Source: Thamnaconus septentrionalis
Lineage: Eukaryota > Chordata > Actinopteri > Tetraodontiformes > Monacanthidae
Length of the DNA: 64,000 bases
Assembly (NCBI GenBank): GCA_009823395.1
Contig: CM020509.1
Coordinates: 17,270,001 to 17,334,000 of the forward strand
Reading direction: 5' to 3'
Below, piece by piece: positions 11,861 through 23,747 of the stretch (positions are counted from its first letter, which is position 1; each line of letters begins with the position of its first letter). Position numbers and translations under genes: made by a program. The notes under the pieces are model-generated. The model made no database searches, was not told where the DNA came from, and saw only the letters and a program-made list of their open reading frames with translations.

Positions 11861-12889
11861 TTAAATATCAGCCCTCTCCTCCCTCTCGTGTTCCAGAGAG
11901 TTCTCCCCGCATCCCATGAGGCAATGGGGCACTATTGTGCCAGCCAGCCAGCCAGCCAGTGCCCCCCCCCAATTCCCTGCCCATAATATGCTCTCTTGTA
12001 TGGACCTCTGCACGGCCAGCAGTTTCGCAAAGCCTGCATTGTTTGCCGTTGAAGCCCACGTACCTCCCCGCTCCTCACCCCCCCCAACCCAGCCCCAGCC
12101 CTACACGCCTCCCGCGCACTCGCAAACATGTTGCGTGTTTTGTGATTTTTTTTTTGTTTGTTTTGTTTTACTTCATCAACTCCACCTGTTCTCCATTGTG
12201 TCCTCATCCTCTGCTTCCCTTCAGATCGCCTCTCTTTTGTGTTTCAGGGCAGATTAACGGCTGTGAATGCAGAAGCTGGGTTTTTGTAGATTGAATTTTC
12301 ATATAACCCCTCATAGCTCTGTTGCTTCTTCTCTTCATCCCCCCCCCCACTTTCTCCCTGTCTTCCCTCGCTTCCACTCCCCGCCGTCCCTCCTGATGAC
12401 AGGCACCCAAGCATGAAATCAATTTCCCATCTTGGGACAGGATGACATTGGCATTCGTGGCATGCGACGTGGTGGCTAATGGCTAAACTGTATGATCCCA
12501 TTGCAGCAGAGTGACAATCCGCTGTCAGGGGCCAATTGTCTTTCACTCTCCAGTGTGTTTATGAACTTTGTGGCAGGCGCATGTTTCCGAATCTAATTTC
12601 ACTCTTTTGCCAGATTACCAACCGTCACCTTATAGAAAACACACACACAAGTACAAGCAGATGCAGTGCGTGCGGGTCTCTTGCCAGGCTAATTTGCAAC
12701 CCACTTGCCCCCGCTTACGGCTGAAGAGGCTTTCAGAATTCATATAGCATTGCAATGCAAAATATTGACTTTAAAAGTGAAAAATCATTTGAAAAGTAAG
12801 AAAATTAAGACGGTCAATCTTTGCAACGCAAGCAGTAACTGGACGGAAAAAGCCTTGAAAAATTACCTTTTCCGTTCCTCCCTGTATTT

Positions 12890-13087
12890 TCTCATGAATT
12901 TATTTATTTATTCATTCATTTATTCATTTTCTCGCTCAGCTTCTCCTGCACTCAATTGCCTGTTAATCACAGGGCCACACAGAGAGCAGCAACCATTCGC
13001 ACCGATTCGCCTCATGTGCGTGTTTCTCGATTGTGGTAGGAACCCAGGCAGACGCAGGGAGAACTTTAATTGTCTTTTTAAAATGCA

Positions 13088-13142
<55 letters not shown>

Positions 13143-13200
13143 GTCATCATCATCACAACAGGCTAACAGACACGCAAACTCGAATCCGACCCAGTGAGCA
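12890..13200 (-). mobile_element. decayed SINE copy interrupted by (TCA)n
   Basis: Segments such as CACAGGGCCACAC, AACCATTCGCAC, GGAACCCAGGCAGACGCAGGGAGAAC and ACGCAAACTCGAATCCGACCC follow the order of the minus-strand SINE at 8645-9017, but with many differences. A 69-bp (TCA)n array (13089-13157) splits the copy between the body and the tRNA-like head. Confidence 0.65.
13089..13157. repeat. (TCA)n trinucleotide array
   Basis: About 23 near-perfect TCA/ATC units with one CGT variant near the end. It creates long artificial Asp, Met or Ile runs in open frames, which should not be read as protein. Confidence 0.95.
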
Positions 13201-13487
13201 AAAAAAAACAACAAACTTGCCTACTCTGCTCGCTAACGACGTCACTCCCTCATTTAATCCTCTCCGTCTCAGCGCACACTTTATCAAATCTAGATACCGC
13301 AAATGAACTTATTTAATCAGTCACACACACACACACACGTCAGTGAAAATAAGTCGGGGCTCATTATCGGCATTTAGCCGCTCGCCAGAATCTCGCATCG
13401 AGCGGATTGGAAGCCACTGCATATAATCATCCGCTGCATTAGGAGGAAGAGAATGAGAGATGCATCGACTCCGGAGGAAGAGAAGCG

Positions 13488-13489
<2 letters not shown>

Positions 13490-13525
<36 letters not shown>
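13490..13525. repeat. (GT)n microsatellite
   Basis: About 17 uninterrupted GT units in intron 2. Confidence 0.95.
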
Positions 13526-13528
<3 letters not shown>

Positions 13529-14737
13529 CGTTATGTGGCATTGCTCCGAGCTGCACAATATGGAGGCTGGGGTGTTGTGTTACCAGCAGAGCCCGGGCTG
13601 GCTGACTGCTCTAATGACAGAGTGACCGCGTTTTAAACCGGCCTCGGAGGCATAATTGGCACCCTCGGATTTCAGGGGAGGGAGACGGTGGCCTGTCGCT
13701 GGCACAGAGTCAGCGGCGGATAAACCGCGCGCAGCAGCGGCTGCGATGGCCACGTTTCCTCTCGCAGGCTACTCGCACTTGAACAGTTAGGCAGGAGAAA
13801 TAGAAGAGGAATATACAAGCGCAGGCTGAGATGGATGCCGGCGCATTAGCGCCTGGACAGAGAGGCGGCTTCCTGGAGTTGTTCCTGATTGTTCTTCCGG
13901 AGCTGCAGCAGTTTTGAACGCAAACACGTCAGAGAAATACTCGACTTTTTCTGCTGGCGTTCATGTGTTGACTTTAGGAGCCCCTGACAAACGGCTTGTT
14001 TGAATTTTATCTTTTTTTTTTCCATCGCAGACCGCTCGATTACCTTTTGTCTGGATGTTATTACCCCCCTCCCCCCACCCCCAGCCTCCCTCCACCTCTT
14101 CTCAACAAAATTTATAGGTTAATTAAATTCACCTACAGAGCTGTGCCGCCAGCCCGGTGGTTCCTGACAAAAGGGAGAGAAGGACGACGCAGAGAGAGAA
14201 AATACAGAGATTTATACGTTAAAAAAAAATCCAACCGGTGAACAAGAGGACAAACTACGAGAGGTTACGAGGAGAAACATGAAAAAAAAAAAAAAAAAGA
14301 GATTCGGAACACAGAGGAGAGAAAAAAAAAAAAAAAGTGGGGTGTTACTGGGAAGGGGAGCTTCCTGTAGCTATAGCAACCACTGGCACACTGGTCCAAT
14401 CAGCACGCCGGCGCCTGGTTGCTAGGGAGAGATTCGGGCCGTCGAGGGAAGGGAGCGCAGCAGGCAGCGGCGACGACCCCCCTCCCCAATCCTACCCTCC
14501 CCCTCCACATCCACACCCCAACCCCCACCCCTCAAAACAACTCTCCAGGACCCGGGTTGGATGACAGGGATTATCCCTGAGCTCGTCTCCCTGGAGCGTC
14601 ACCCTCCAGACGGATTCTCACACACTTCTTCCCGCCACTTCCTCCGCCTATTGTCCGCCGGCACGCGCGTGTCCCTTTTGGCAGCAGTTGCCCGGGAGCG
14701 TCTTTACGTGTGTAAGGTGGTGATTTCTACAGGAGCA

Positions 14738-15275
14738 CATTGCTGCCACCCTAGAAAAACAAAAAAACAAAAACAGGGTTCAGTATCACAGTTTGACGTT
14801 ATATGAAAATTATCACGGAAAAACGTGAAGGCATCACGTTATAATGTGAAAATGTCACGTAAAAAGGTGAAAGTATCACGTTATTTTGTAATAGTTTCAC
14901 GAAATAACGTGATACTTTCCCCTTTTTACGTAATCATTTTTCACGTTATAAAGTGATAGTTCCACGAAAAAACGTGAAAATGATCACGCAAAAACGTGAA
15001 GGTATCACATTATAATGTGAACCTGTCACGTAAAAGGTGAAAGTATCACGTTATAACGTGAAAGTATCACGTTATTTTGTCAGAGTTTCATGTTATAACG
15101 TGATACTTTCACGAAATAACGTGTTACTTTCACATTTTTACGTAATAACGGATGGTTTCCCGCAATAACGTGAAAATTATCACATAAAAAATGTGAAACT
15201 ATCACGTTATAACGTGATACTGAGCCCTGTTTTATTTATTTATTTATTTTTATTTTTTCTAGGGTGGCTGCAATG
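14738..15275. mobile_element. foldback / palindromic MITE with CACGTTATAACGTG units
   Basis: The ends are inverted copies: CATTGCTGCCACCCTAG on the left and its near-perfect inverse ending GCTGCAATG on the right, followed inward by A-rich/T-rich arms and CAGGGYTCAGTATCAC. The interior is a mosaic of AACGTGA/TCACGTT units in both orientations, including the perfect 14-bp palindrome CACGTTATAACGTG. A block at 14814-14935 is repeated in diverged form from 14983. It is non-coding, and a target-site duplication could not be fixed. Confidence 0.75.
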
Positions 15276-16707
15276 CGCTTCCACAGATTTCAGAACGATA
15301 GGAAGAGGTTGAACATAACTCGGGCTCTTTAACCCCCCCTGCTGCTCCACGTTGTGTGTCGTGAGGCAGTTTTTTTTCCCCGTCAAGGCTCCGTGTCTGT
15401 GCTAGTGTTCACCTCCTCTGGAAGCCCTCAGCTGATCGGGGCATCTCGCATGCACACCCTCAGAGGGTTAAAAGCCAAAGGCCTGGGCAGCAGGGCCGCT
15501 CCGCTGGTCTGAGAGCGCTCCGGCGGGCGGCCATCTGTCTCCATCAGCCACCGCAGCCAAACGCTTGAGGAATCCGACCACTCGCTCGCTCGCCCGCCCA
15601 TCTTTCTCCCTGACTTTTTTTTTTTTTTGTGTGTGTTAAGCACCCTCTTTGCCTTCTCCTCCCATCCCGTGCCCTTTCATTAAAACAATTAAACCAAAAA
15701 AAATCCAAGCTTTTTCTTTGGCATGACAGCACCAGTCAGTGCTGCAAGGCTGCAGCGATGGTTGCAGATGCGCCCCCATTGACCTTGAACTGAAATTGCG
15801 TATCAAACATGAGTCTAATGGAAACACGACAGGGTTTTTTTTTAAATATACATTTCAAATTTTTTAAAAATCCACCCACATGAGTATTTGTGTTTTCAGT
15901 ATGTATTGCAAAGCTGTGGTAGAAACACCTTTTTTATATATTTCCTGGAAGTATTTTTTTTTTTTTTTTTTTTTAAAAACAAAACATTGCGTAGTATGTT
16001 TGGACAAAAGGCACATCTTATTTTTGATTGACCACATTTAGGTTATCTCTCTCATCATAGGCTACTCTCTAATTAGTTGATAGTGTTAGGATAGATCAAT
16101 CTAACTGATCTACAACTATTTATAATTAGAATGATGATAATCCATAATTAGAAAGATAATTAGAGCTCTGAAGTTTTGAATGTACAGTTCCGTGAAAAAA
16201 CCTACCCACACATGGCACAGCAGCAGGGTAGCCACTAGCCTCACATTTGCAATGGTGATGGCAAGTGCAGCTGTTATCCTCCAAAATCTAGAGTGTCTAC
16301 CATGATTCTTAATGCAACACATTTATTTGTCACACAGCATCAGCTGGTAAAATCTGCGGTTGTTGCAGTTGAAGTTCTGCTCTAATTTTGTTCAAGTCTG
16401 TCATTGAAACCCAGCAACTGTTTTGAACTGTGAGCGCCGAAAGGTTAAATGCATTGTGCCCAAAAAGTTTTTACACTCTCATTAGCATCAGCTGTCTGCG
16501 GTGCTAATTGGCTGTGTTAGTCAGGGGGCCCTGCTCGAGTCTTACCAAGCCGCCAGTGTGCTTTTTAGACTTTTCTTTCCCTCCTCTTCCTGACTGTTTG
16601 ATGGCCTTTTCTCCCACCATGTGATTTGGCGCCGCTTTGAAAGCACATTATTTACTCTTGAAGTGTTTCCTCCTGTCAAAGGGGGCTCGGGTCTAGGGGA
16701 CAGAGAG

Positions 16708-16742
16708 CGAGAGAGAGAGAGAGAGAGAAGGAGAGAGAGAAG
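16708..16742. repeat. (GA)n microsatellite
   Basis: An imperfect GA/AGAG purine tract of about 35 bp in intron 2. Confidence 0.85.
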
Positions 16743-17960
16743 GCAGAGAAGCCAAGACCCCACGTTGGTAGCACAGATGCAGGGAGCTGGTCTGTCCAAG
16801 CCCTCCCTGTTTGAAAAGTGTCACTCTGTTAAACTGTAGGAGCTCTCAAGACTTCGAAAGTAGAGGTTGGAAAAAAAAAAAAAAAAGTACCGTGTTGACA
16901 GCAGCACTTAAACAATTAGAATGTGCAGTGTGGGCTGCTCCAGTGCACAAACGTACAAAGTGTATCCATTAGCTGCATATCACATCGGGAACCAAGGCCC
17001 AACAATAGCTTAATGAGCTCTGGGTAAAGTCGTGGTGAAAGAGCCTGCAGAGGTAGGAGGAAGAAAAGAGGGATGCGGCGGTGAAAGAACGGAAAGGTTA
17101 CAAGGAGATGCAGCCTTGCAGTTGGAGAAGAAGACGTGAAACAAAGTGAGGGGGAAAGATTTGGAAGCCGACTTGAGACGGAAAGACGGAGAAAGCAAAG
17201 GGAAGGCGGCACCGGGGGGGGGTGAGCACTATTTTTGGGTTCCGGCCTGCATGGGCCGACTTTGAGGAGAGAATTTTAATTGCGTCTGTTGGCCGGAGAT
17301 AAATACCCAATCACACAGACCCCCTGTGGATGCCTAATCAGTGTGATTCTAATGACCACAGCTGCTGACACCAGCCTACAAACTAACCACTAATCATAGG
17401 ACTCATGATCTCTGGATGCTAACTTCCTACTTTTCCCCCCAAAAAAAGGAGGGGAAAGAAAGAGCTATGATGATGGAGTTAAGCAGCATCTTTAGTTTCC
17501 CTCATTAGCGAGAGATCAAATGAACAAATAGATGAACTGGAGTCTTTGATACGCGCCTGGGGGGATGATTATTGTTAGCTCGCCAGTGGAAACGGCAATA
17601 AATCTCACTGCGACTTCGGAGAAATAAATTCTTAGAAACATGCCGGGCCGAGAATTTCCCCCAAACTTTCCCAGGAGAGGTTACAGAATAAAATCCTGCG
17701 CCGGCCTTTTCATTGGACAGTGAAAGAAACCAGCGCGACTCCACGCTGGTTTCTGTGGATTGTTGTTTTTATGGGTGGGTGTCTACACCATGTGGTCGTC
17801 AGCTCTGCGGCTCGGACCAAAATCTGTCTTCTCAGAGCCAGACTAAACCACGTCCCCGCTGCAACCGACACAGCAGCGCTGCACTTTTTTTTTTCTTTTT
17901 TTTTTTTTTACCCCACCCACTGTTTCAACTACAAGTAACGCTAGAAGAATCTGAAGATTT

Positions 17961-18011
17961 CTATCTATCTATCTATATATATGTATATATATATATATAT
18001 ATATATACGTA

Positions 18012-18080
<69 letters not shown>
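17961..18080. repeat. (TATC)/(TA)n satellite
   Basis: Starts as TATC units and becomes more than 40 TA dinucleotides with a few CG/TT interruptions. It abuts the inverted-repeat element at 18082-18236. Confidence 0.95.
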
Positions 18081-18081
<1 letters not shown>

Positions 18082-18082
<1 letters not shown>

Positions 18083-18236
18083 TGTTAGCCTAATAGCATA
18101 GTTGTCTAAGTCATATTTGAACGTTTTCGGAAAACAAGAAAAAAACACATTTTTTAGAAAGAACATTGGTAGAGTTAGGCAGATATAACAATTTGGCCGA
18201 AAAATGACTTCGGCAATTATGCTATCAGGCTAGCGA
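18082..18236. mobile_element. MITE inserted in TA-repeat DNA
   Basis: The left end (GTTAGCCTAATAGCATAGTT...AAGTCAT) and the right end are inverted copies over about 35 bp with a handful of differences. The core between them is only about 80 bp. TATATA sequence lies on both sides (the right flank resumes TA repeats at 18236-18255), which fits a TA-targeting Tc1/mariner-like element. Superfamily is inference. Confidence 0.6.
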
Positions 18237-19291
18237 TATATATACATATATATGTAAAGGTTAATCTTTACAACAATCAGATTTTATTTGATATTGATTG
18301 TGAAACAGCACTTCCTGTTATCGTATCCGATTCTGATCGAGCAAATCTCACATGGCCATCAGATTTATCCTACATGTCTATGTTGTGGATAAGATCTGAT
18401 AGAAAGGATTTGGGAAGGGGACGGATCCCTTCTGGAATAGTAGGGGATTAGATAAACATTCTATATGAGCGCAGCAGGCAGTCAACGTAAGCCTCCATCC
18501 CACAGTTGTACCTGCCCAGCGATCTACCTGCCGAAGATACTCTCTCAGAGAAGCACCCGCCCCAACACAGTGTTCCCTCAAGTCAAGGCGGATACAGGGC
18601 TGAACCGTGCCATTCGGTGACAACCTCCCACCCAACGCGATACAGAGTCGATCCAAGAGCCGGCATGGCGAAATCGTTTGAGTCCAAAACTTCCCGCACA
18701 GCAGGAGAGCAGAGATCCAGACCCGCGCTTACTAATTTAACGGAGATGAGTTAGCCTACTGGGTCAGCCTCTCATTTTCCGAGTCTGGAATCGACTCGTT
18801 TTCCGCGCCAAGGTTCGCACTGATCCGTGCGACTCGAGGGCTCCCGTCATCTGGATGCGTTTAGTGAGTGATCCAGAAGATTTTAGAATGAGTTTGGAGA
18901 TCAGGACGTGCGCCGTTGGCCTGCGATGAGCGACTCTGCGGCACTTAACTATCAACAGTGCAAGCAGAGAAAAGGCCCTTTGTGTTTTTCTTTCCTTGCT
19001 CTTCATTTCATGAGAAAGTGAGTCCAGTTCTGATGAAACTGTCAACGCTGCAGCGTCTGAACTGCGGCTGCCTCTCCTTTACAAGCCTGCAGTAGCTTCC
19101 TGTTTGTGTCACGGCTAAGCCACCAGCTCCAAATACGCCGACGGATCATCGCCCTGCTTCTTCGAGGCTAATCGGCCCAAATTCAGGCATTGCATCAAAG
19201 TAACTCAGCCCTCATCCCTTGCAAGGTTCTAACTTTGTCACTTGTAGTTTGCAGCAGAAGCAGTTGCAGTAGTTACAGCTGGAGGTCAACT

Positions 19292-19326
19292 TGCTGCTGC
19301 TGCTGCTGCTGCTGTTGTTGTTGTTT
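19292..19326. repeat. (CTG)n/(TTG)n trinucleotide tract
   Basis: Seven or eight CTG units followed by TTG units in intron 2. Non-coding. Confidence 0.9.
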
Positions 19327-22211
19327 GAATTTAACTGGAAGTAAAGTATTGTTTTCCAATCATAAAGCATCACTTCAGAGACGCAGTGGTAGCTGGTTGT
19401 GGTTCTCTCGGGATCGCTGCCCGAAAATGAAACATACGGCGCGTTGAAGTCTATAAATATGGCTTTCACTTAAGCCAGTAAAGTATGTTTTTCTTTTTTA
19501 ATGTGGTTGCGGCACATGTTTGCCCTCCAAAAGGAAAAACCAAAGACAAATGTTGTATTTAAGGAAAGGCTCACTCTCACTCCGTCTAAACTGCAGATTT
19601 ATGTTGACGTCAGAAAGCCACAATTAAACTGGCAACTGTATTTTAGTCGCACTGAAATAAAAATAAAAAAAACATGCGTGACTCGTTGTAAAGTTCCTTG
19701 CGTATGTCTTTTTGTCGGCACTGGCCCCAAATTCAACCCTGTAACCAAACTCAATGTGCCACCAGCAGCACCCAGACTGTCTCTAGGGCAACTGAGGAAG
19801 GTTTACATCTCCTATGGCAACTGAGGAGGCGGGGGAGGGAGGGCGGGGGTGTCCTCCACCGAGCGGCCAGCCAATCATCCGGCGAGGAAGAAGGGAGAAA
19901 AAAAAGTGATTAGCCAAAATATATGAAGCGTCCGTCCATCCAGCCAGCCAGCCAGCCGGCCGGCCGGCCCACCCAATCCCAGCCGAGCACATCCTGGCGG
20001 CGTGGCGGTAATTTGGCCAGACGCTCGTATGCTAATCGAGTGCATTAGGCTAATTGAACAGATTCCTGCAATTGGAAAATCAGTCTGGTTTTGAAAAGGC
20101 GGCTCGTTTTTCGATGTGGAAAGAGGGACGGAAGGATGGAGGGATGGATAGAGGGAGGGAGAGAGGAGGAGATGGCGGTGGTCACTTTTGAGGGGACTGA
20201 AAATGTTTCAAACAAATTAATGTAAAGGGCCGTTTCAAAAGACGAATTCCCGTCTGGTCGTATCATTCTGCCGAGTTCGGGGGATGTGGAAATATCTGCT
20301 CTTTCTTCTTCTGCCGGGGCGTCAGATAGCCTGTGATTTGGGGTTCCAGGCAGTAACCTCGGGCAGCCAGCGGCTCTGGCGTATTGCTCGGCGGTTCTGG
20401 AAATGTGGTCGGGTCCGGCACACATATGATGGAATTCCAAGAAATGACGGCCTATTTTCAGTGTCCTCTCCGCTCAGCCCCTTCCCTCACTCCCCACATC
20501 CCCTCTGTCTCCTTGCGGCCCGCCGCCCGGTGCCACTGACCCGTCCCCGCGATTAAGATCCATCGCGTTATCTCGCCGAAGACGCGGCGTCCCATTTCAT
20601 CATCATCATCGTCGCCGCGCCTCTGAGCGCGTGTGGAGGCGCCGCCGTCCCGCCCGTGATGGATCCATGCGTTCCCGTCCTCCTGCGGGAGGCGAGATTG
20701 TTTTGTTTTTAAGTGGGAGCCCATTGATCTTTTATTAGGCTGTTAAGTCAATGCGCTGCACTGACAAACAGCTTGAGATTAAATGAGGGCCCTTTGAAGG
20801 GTTTTATGTGCACGTGTGGGTGTCAGGGAGCCGGCGAACGGCCTTCACCAAAGGCCGGCAGAGCCAGTTGTTGGTGCTCAGACCTCATTGTTACCTTCTC
20901 TGGTCCAAACTGTTGACGGCGTCCACTTTGCTTATACCCCCATTCAGTGGAAAAGTTCTCCATGAAATGGATTCTGGTGTTTTAACCAGATTGGCAGAGT
21001 TTACTTTTTCTTTTTCTTTTTTTTTCTCCAGCAGCAGCTTCTGGGAGGTCGATCCTTTGTGTACATTTCAGTCAATAATGTGGAGTTGAATCAGAGCGCT
21101 CTAACAAATCAAGTGGCCTGAATTATACATGAAATATGCTTCGCTCAGGCTGTTGGTATTTTTGAAGAAAAGAAAAAAAAGAAAACATTTTGTTAAACCA
21201 TCATCTGGCCACTCACCCTTAATCTGAAGTAGTGTTTTATATATATTTATAATTCATGAGCATTGTGGGGCTGCAGAGGCTTAGACTCTCAGTCAAAGTT
21301 GATTGCCACTTACTTCATTGTGCCTTCAACTTATTCAGTTCAGTTCAGTTCAACTTTATTGTCACTACCATATACAAGCACAAGGTAACAAAATGCCATT
21401 TACCATCTAACTAGAGGTGCAGTACAATCATTTACAGTTGATATATACACAGATTTGGTGCTATGAACATTCTATACAGGTAGATATAATGTATGCATTC
21501 TGTGGGTGGATATAGACACAATATACAGAATATGTAGACAAATACAATAATGTTATTAAATAATATTATTAAGCATTAAAATGCAAAGAAAAACCAAGAT
21601 GATGCTGTAATGTAGCTTCCCAGCCAGAAGTTCCGACAACTGTCAACTCTTCCTGTTTGGAAGCCACCTAGACTGGAAGAAACCGGAGAAGGGCGACCGA
21701 GCGGCCGTCCGACCAACCGCAGCAGCAGCCGCTGGCGTGTGAAAGCGTTGTTCCGCCCGCTGGAATTCCCTCGCTGCGACGTCTTGGCAAAGTGGTTCCT
21801 TCTGCGGGAACCGCGCAGTAAAGCGAGACCCCCCCGCTCCCCCAAACGCAGCACCCTCCTTGTATTTACGCAGCAAACGACTGTCGGTAACTTCACCGCC
21901 GCTGCTCATTCCTGGGAAACTGTTGTTGTGTCGTTGCCTTCACGTTGTTTAGCGAGAAATGACTTTCTGGCTGATAAAGTGATTATATTCTCATCAGAGG
22001 GAATTGGCTCACCGCTGTCAAGATGGCTCTGTTGAAGGCAAATACGCACACGCACACAGCACAAAAACAAGGAGTGTCGTGAGTGAAAACGAAAATAAAG
22101 CACAAGAGCAAAACAACACAACACGTTGATTTGACGCCACATTCGCTGCCGGTGGTCTCTCGTAACTCCCAAGTTCACCCTCCTGACCTCTGCTGTCGTC
22201 TCTGCCCACAG

Positions 22212-22395
22212 TGTGCAACTGTGACCTGGCTCGGTCGGGCTTCTTCCAGAAGAAGGGCGAGTACATCTGCACAGCCGACTACCAGCGTCTGTACGGCACG
22301 CGGTGCGACCGCTGCGACAGCTTCATCACGGGGGAGGTGGTCTCGGCTCTGGGACGCACCTACCACCCCAAGTGCTTCGTCTGCAGCGTCTGCAG
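22212..22395 (+). CDS. ablim3: ablim3 coding exon 3 (rest of LIM1, most of LIM2)
   Basis: Residues 51-111. It completes LIM1 (Cys52, Cys70, Asp73) and starts LIM2 with RCDRCDSFITGEVVSALGRT and YHPKCFVCSVC, giving Cys82, Cys85, His102, Cys105, Cys108 and Cys111. The GEV.SALGRTYHPKCFVC stretch is almost identical to human ABLIM3. The acceptor is CCACAG; the donor AG|GTAACT is immediately followed by a CA-rich tract. Ends in phase 2. Confidence 0.95.
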
Positions 22396-23711
22396 GTAAC
22401 TCACACACACACATACACACACGCACGTGCACACAGCTGATGCTAGCTGCTGTGTTTCGCTATTATTTATTAGCAACAGATGAAGCTAAAAGTCAAGGAG
22501 GGACGCTGCTACTTTTGTGAAGCTTCTGATTTTTATACCTTTGTACTTTTACTTTCCTTGTTCTAGAAATTCTTGAAGCCGCTTCATTTTCTTGCACGCG
22601 TAAGATCTTCATTCTAAAAGTTCAAACAGAAGAACAGAATCAGAAAACGTGTATTATCTGTCGTGACAGAAGCTTGTCTTTGACGTGGCCCACATAATAC
22701 CAGAGATACATTGATTTCTCTGTTTAAACACAAGTATGTATTTCAATAGTGTAATTTTAAGACTCTAAAAGAATAAATAAACAATAAATAGACAATATTA
22801 AGTTGGGGCTGATTTAAGTTTCTGGATACTTGGGGGGCAACATAAAGATAATTGAAATGACATTAAATCATTCAAGACAAATATGATATATATTTGTTAT
22901 ATAATTGTAAAATGTAAATGTTACAGTTTACATTTACAATGTTTTCTCATTTTGGGGCAGTGTAAAGTCAGTTAACGTGGCATGAATTAATTGAAAAGAT
23001 GCATCAAATATATATTTTTTTTAATTTAAATTTTAATATGTTATTAAGAAAGAATTGAATAAATTGTTCACCACATTGGAGCAGAGTAAGGACGACATTC
23101 AGATGATATTTTTCTGCTTGTTCTAAAACTATAACTGCTATTCGTGCTTGCACACGTTTCAATGACGCACTGAAGCCGGTGAAGAACTTGTTCGAAAGAA
23201 AGAGAAAAAGGAAGTGAAGTCAATTTTGAATGCGTCACCAGTTGGATCCTTTTAACCCCCTCCTCAAAAATTGCAAAGCTGAGTCACCGGTGCGGCTCCT
23301 CCCGCCTCCATTCGGTCTGATTGAAAAGCTCCGGCAGATGGCTGCTTCCGTTTGCCAAGTCACGATTCCGCTAAGCGAGCCGTCCTAGCGTAGCACGCCG
23401 TCAGATTTTTCGGGAAACTAGGCCACCTCTCCTCTGACCTCCGTCGGCGTCCACGTCGAGCTCCTGTGTGAACCAGCTTGGAATCCCCCTGAATCTGCCC
23501 AAGTCTTTTCTCTTAGGTCGGAGCCCCAAAAATCTCTCCTGCTCATCTCCGACCTGCCTGTCTGGTCTGAAAATGTGTGTCAGTGTGCAAACAAGAAGCC
23601 ATCTCTTCCTCTTTACGGCCTCAAAGAAAATTGCATTTGTTGTCGTTTTTGCTTTTCCTTAAAATTGGCCATTAAAAATTCAGTCTGTCCAGCCAGCGAC
23701 AGGCAGAGCCA

Positions 23712-23747
<36 letters not shown>

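Larger units (their letters stand above)
10007..22211 (+). other. ablim3: ablim3 intron 2 (12.2 kb)
   Basis: The largest ablim3 intron. It contains a Harbinger-like MITE (10042-10516), GC-rich CCAAT/X-box segments (about 11400-11850 and 14330-14700), a decayed SINE with a (TCA)n expansion (12890-13200), a foldback element (14738-15275), a TAATTAG cluster (16070-16163), a TA-rich satellite with a MITE (17961-18260), and (CTG)n at 19292-19326. At 21331-21420 a CAGTTCAACTTTATTGTCA segment resembles a retroelement 3' tail. No exon was recognised, although alternative promoters are possible. Confidence 0.8.

Noticed and set aside
12920..13214. Long Asp-, Met- or Ile-rich open frames
   Set aside because: They are translations of the (TCA)n microsatellite in several frames, inside an intron and a decayed SINE.
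17961..18080. Tyr/Ile-repeat protein frames
   Set aside because: Translations of the TA satellite.
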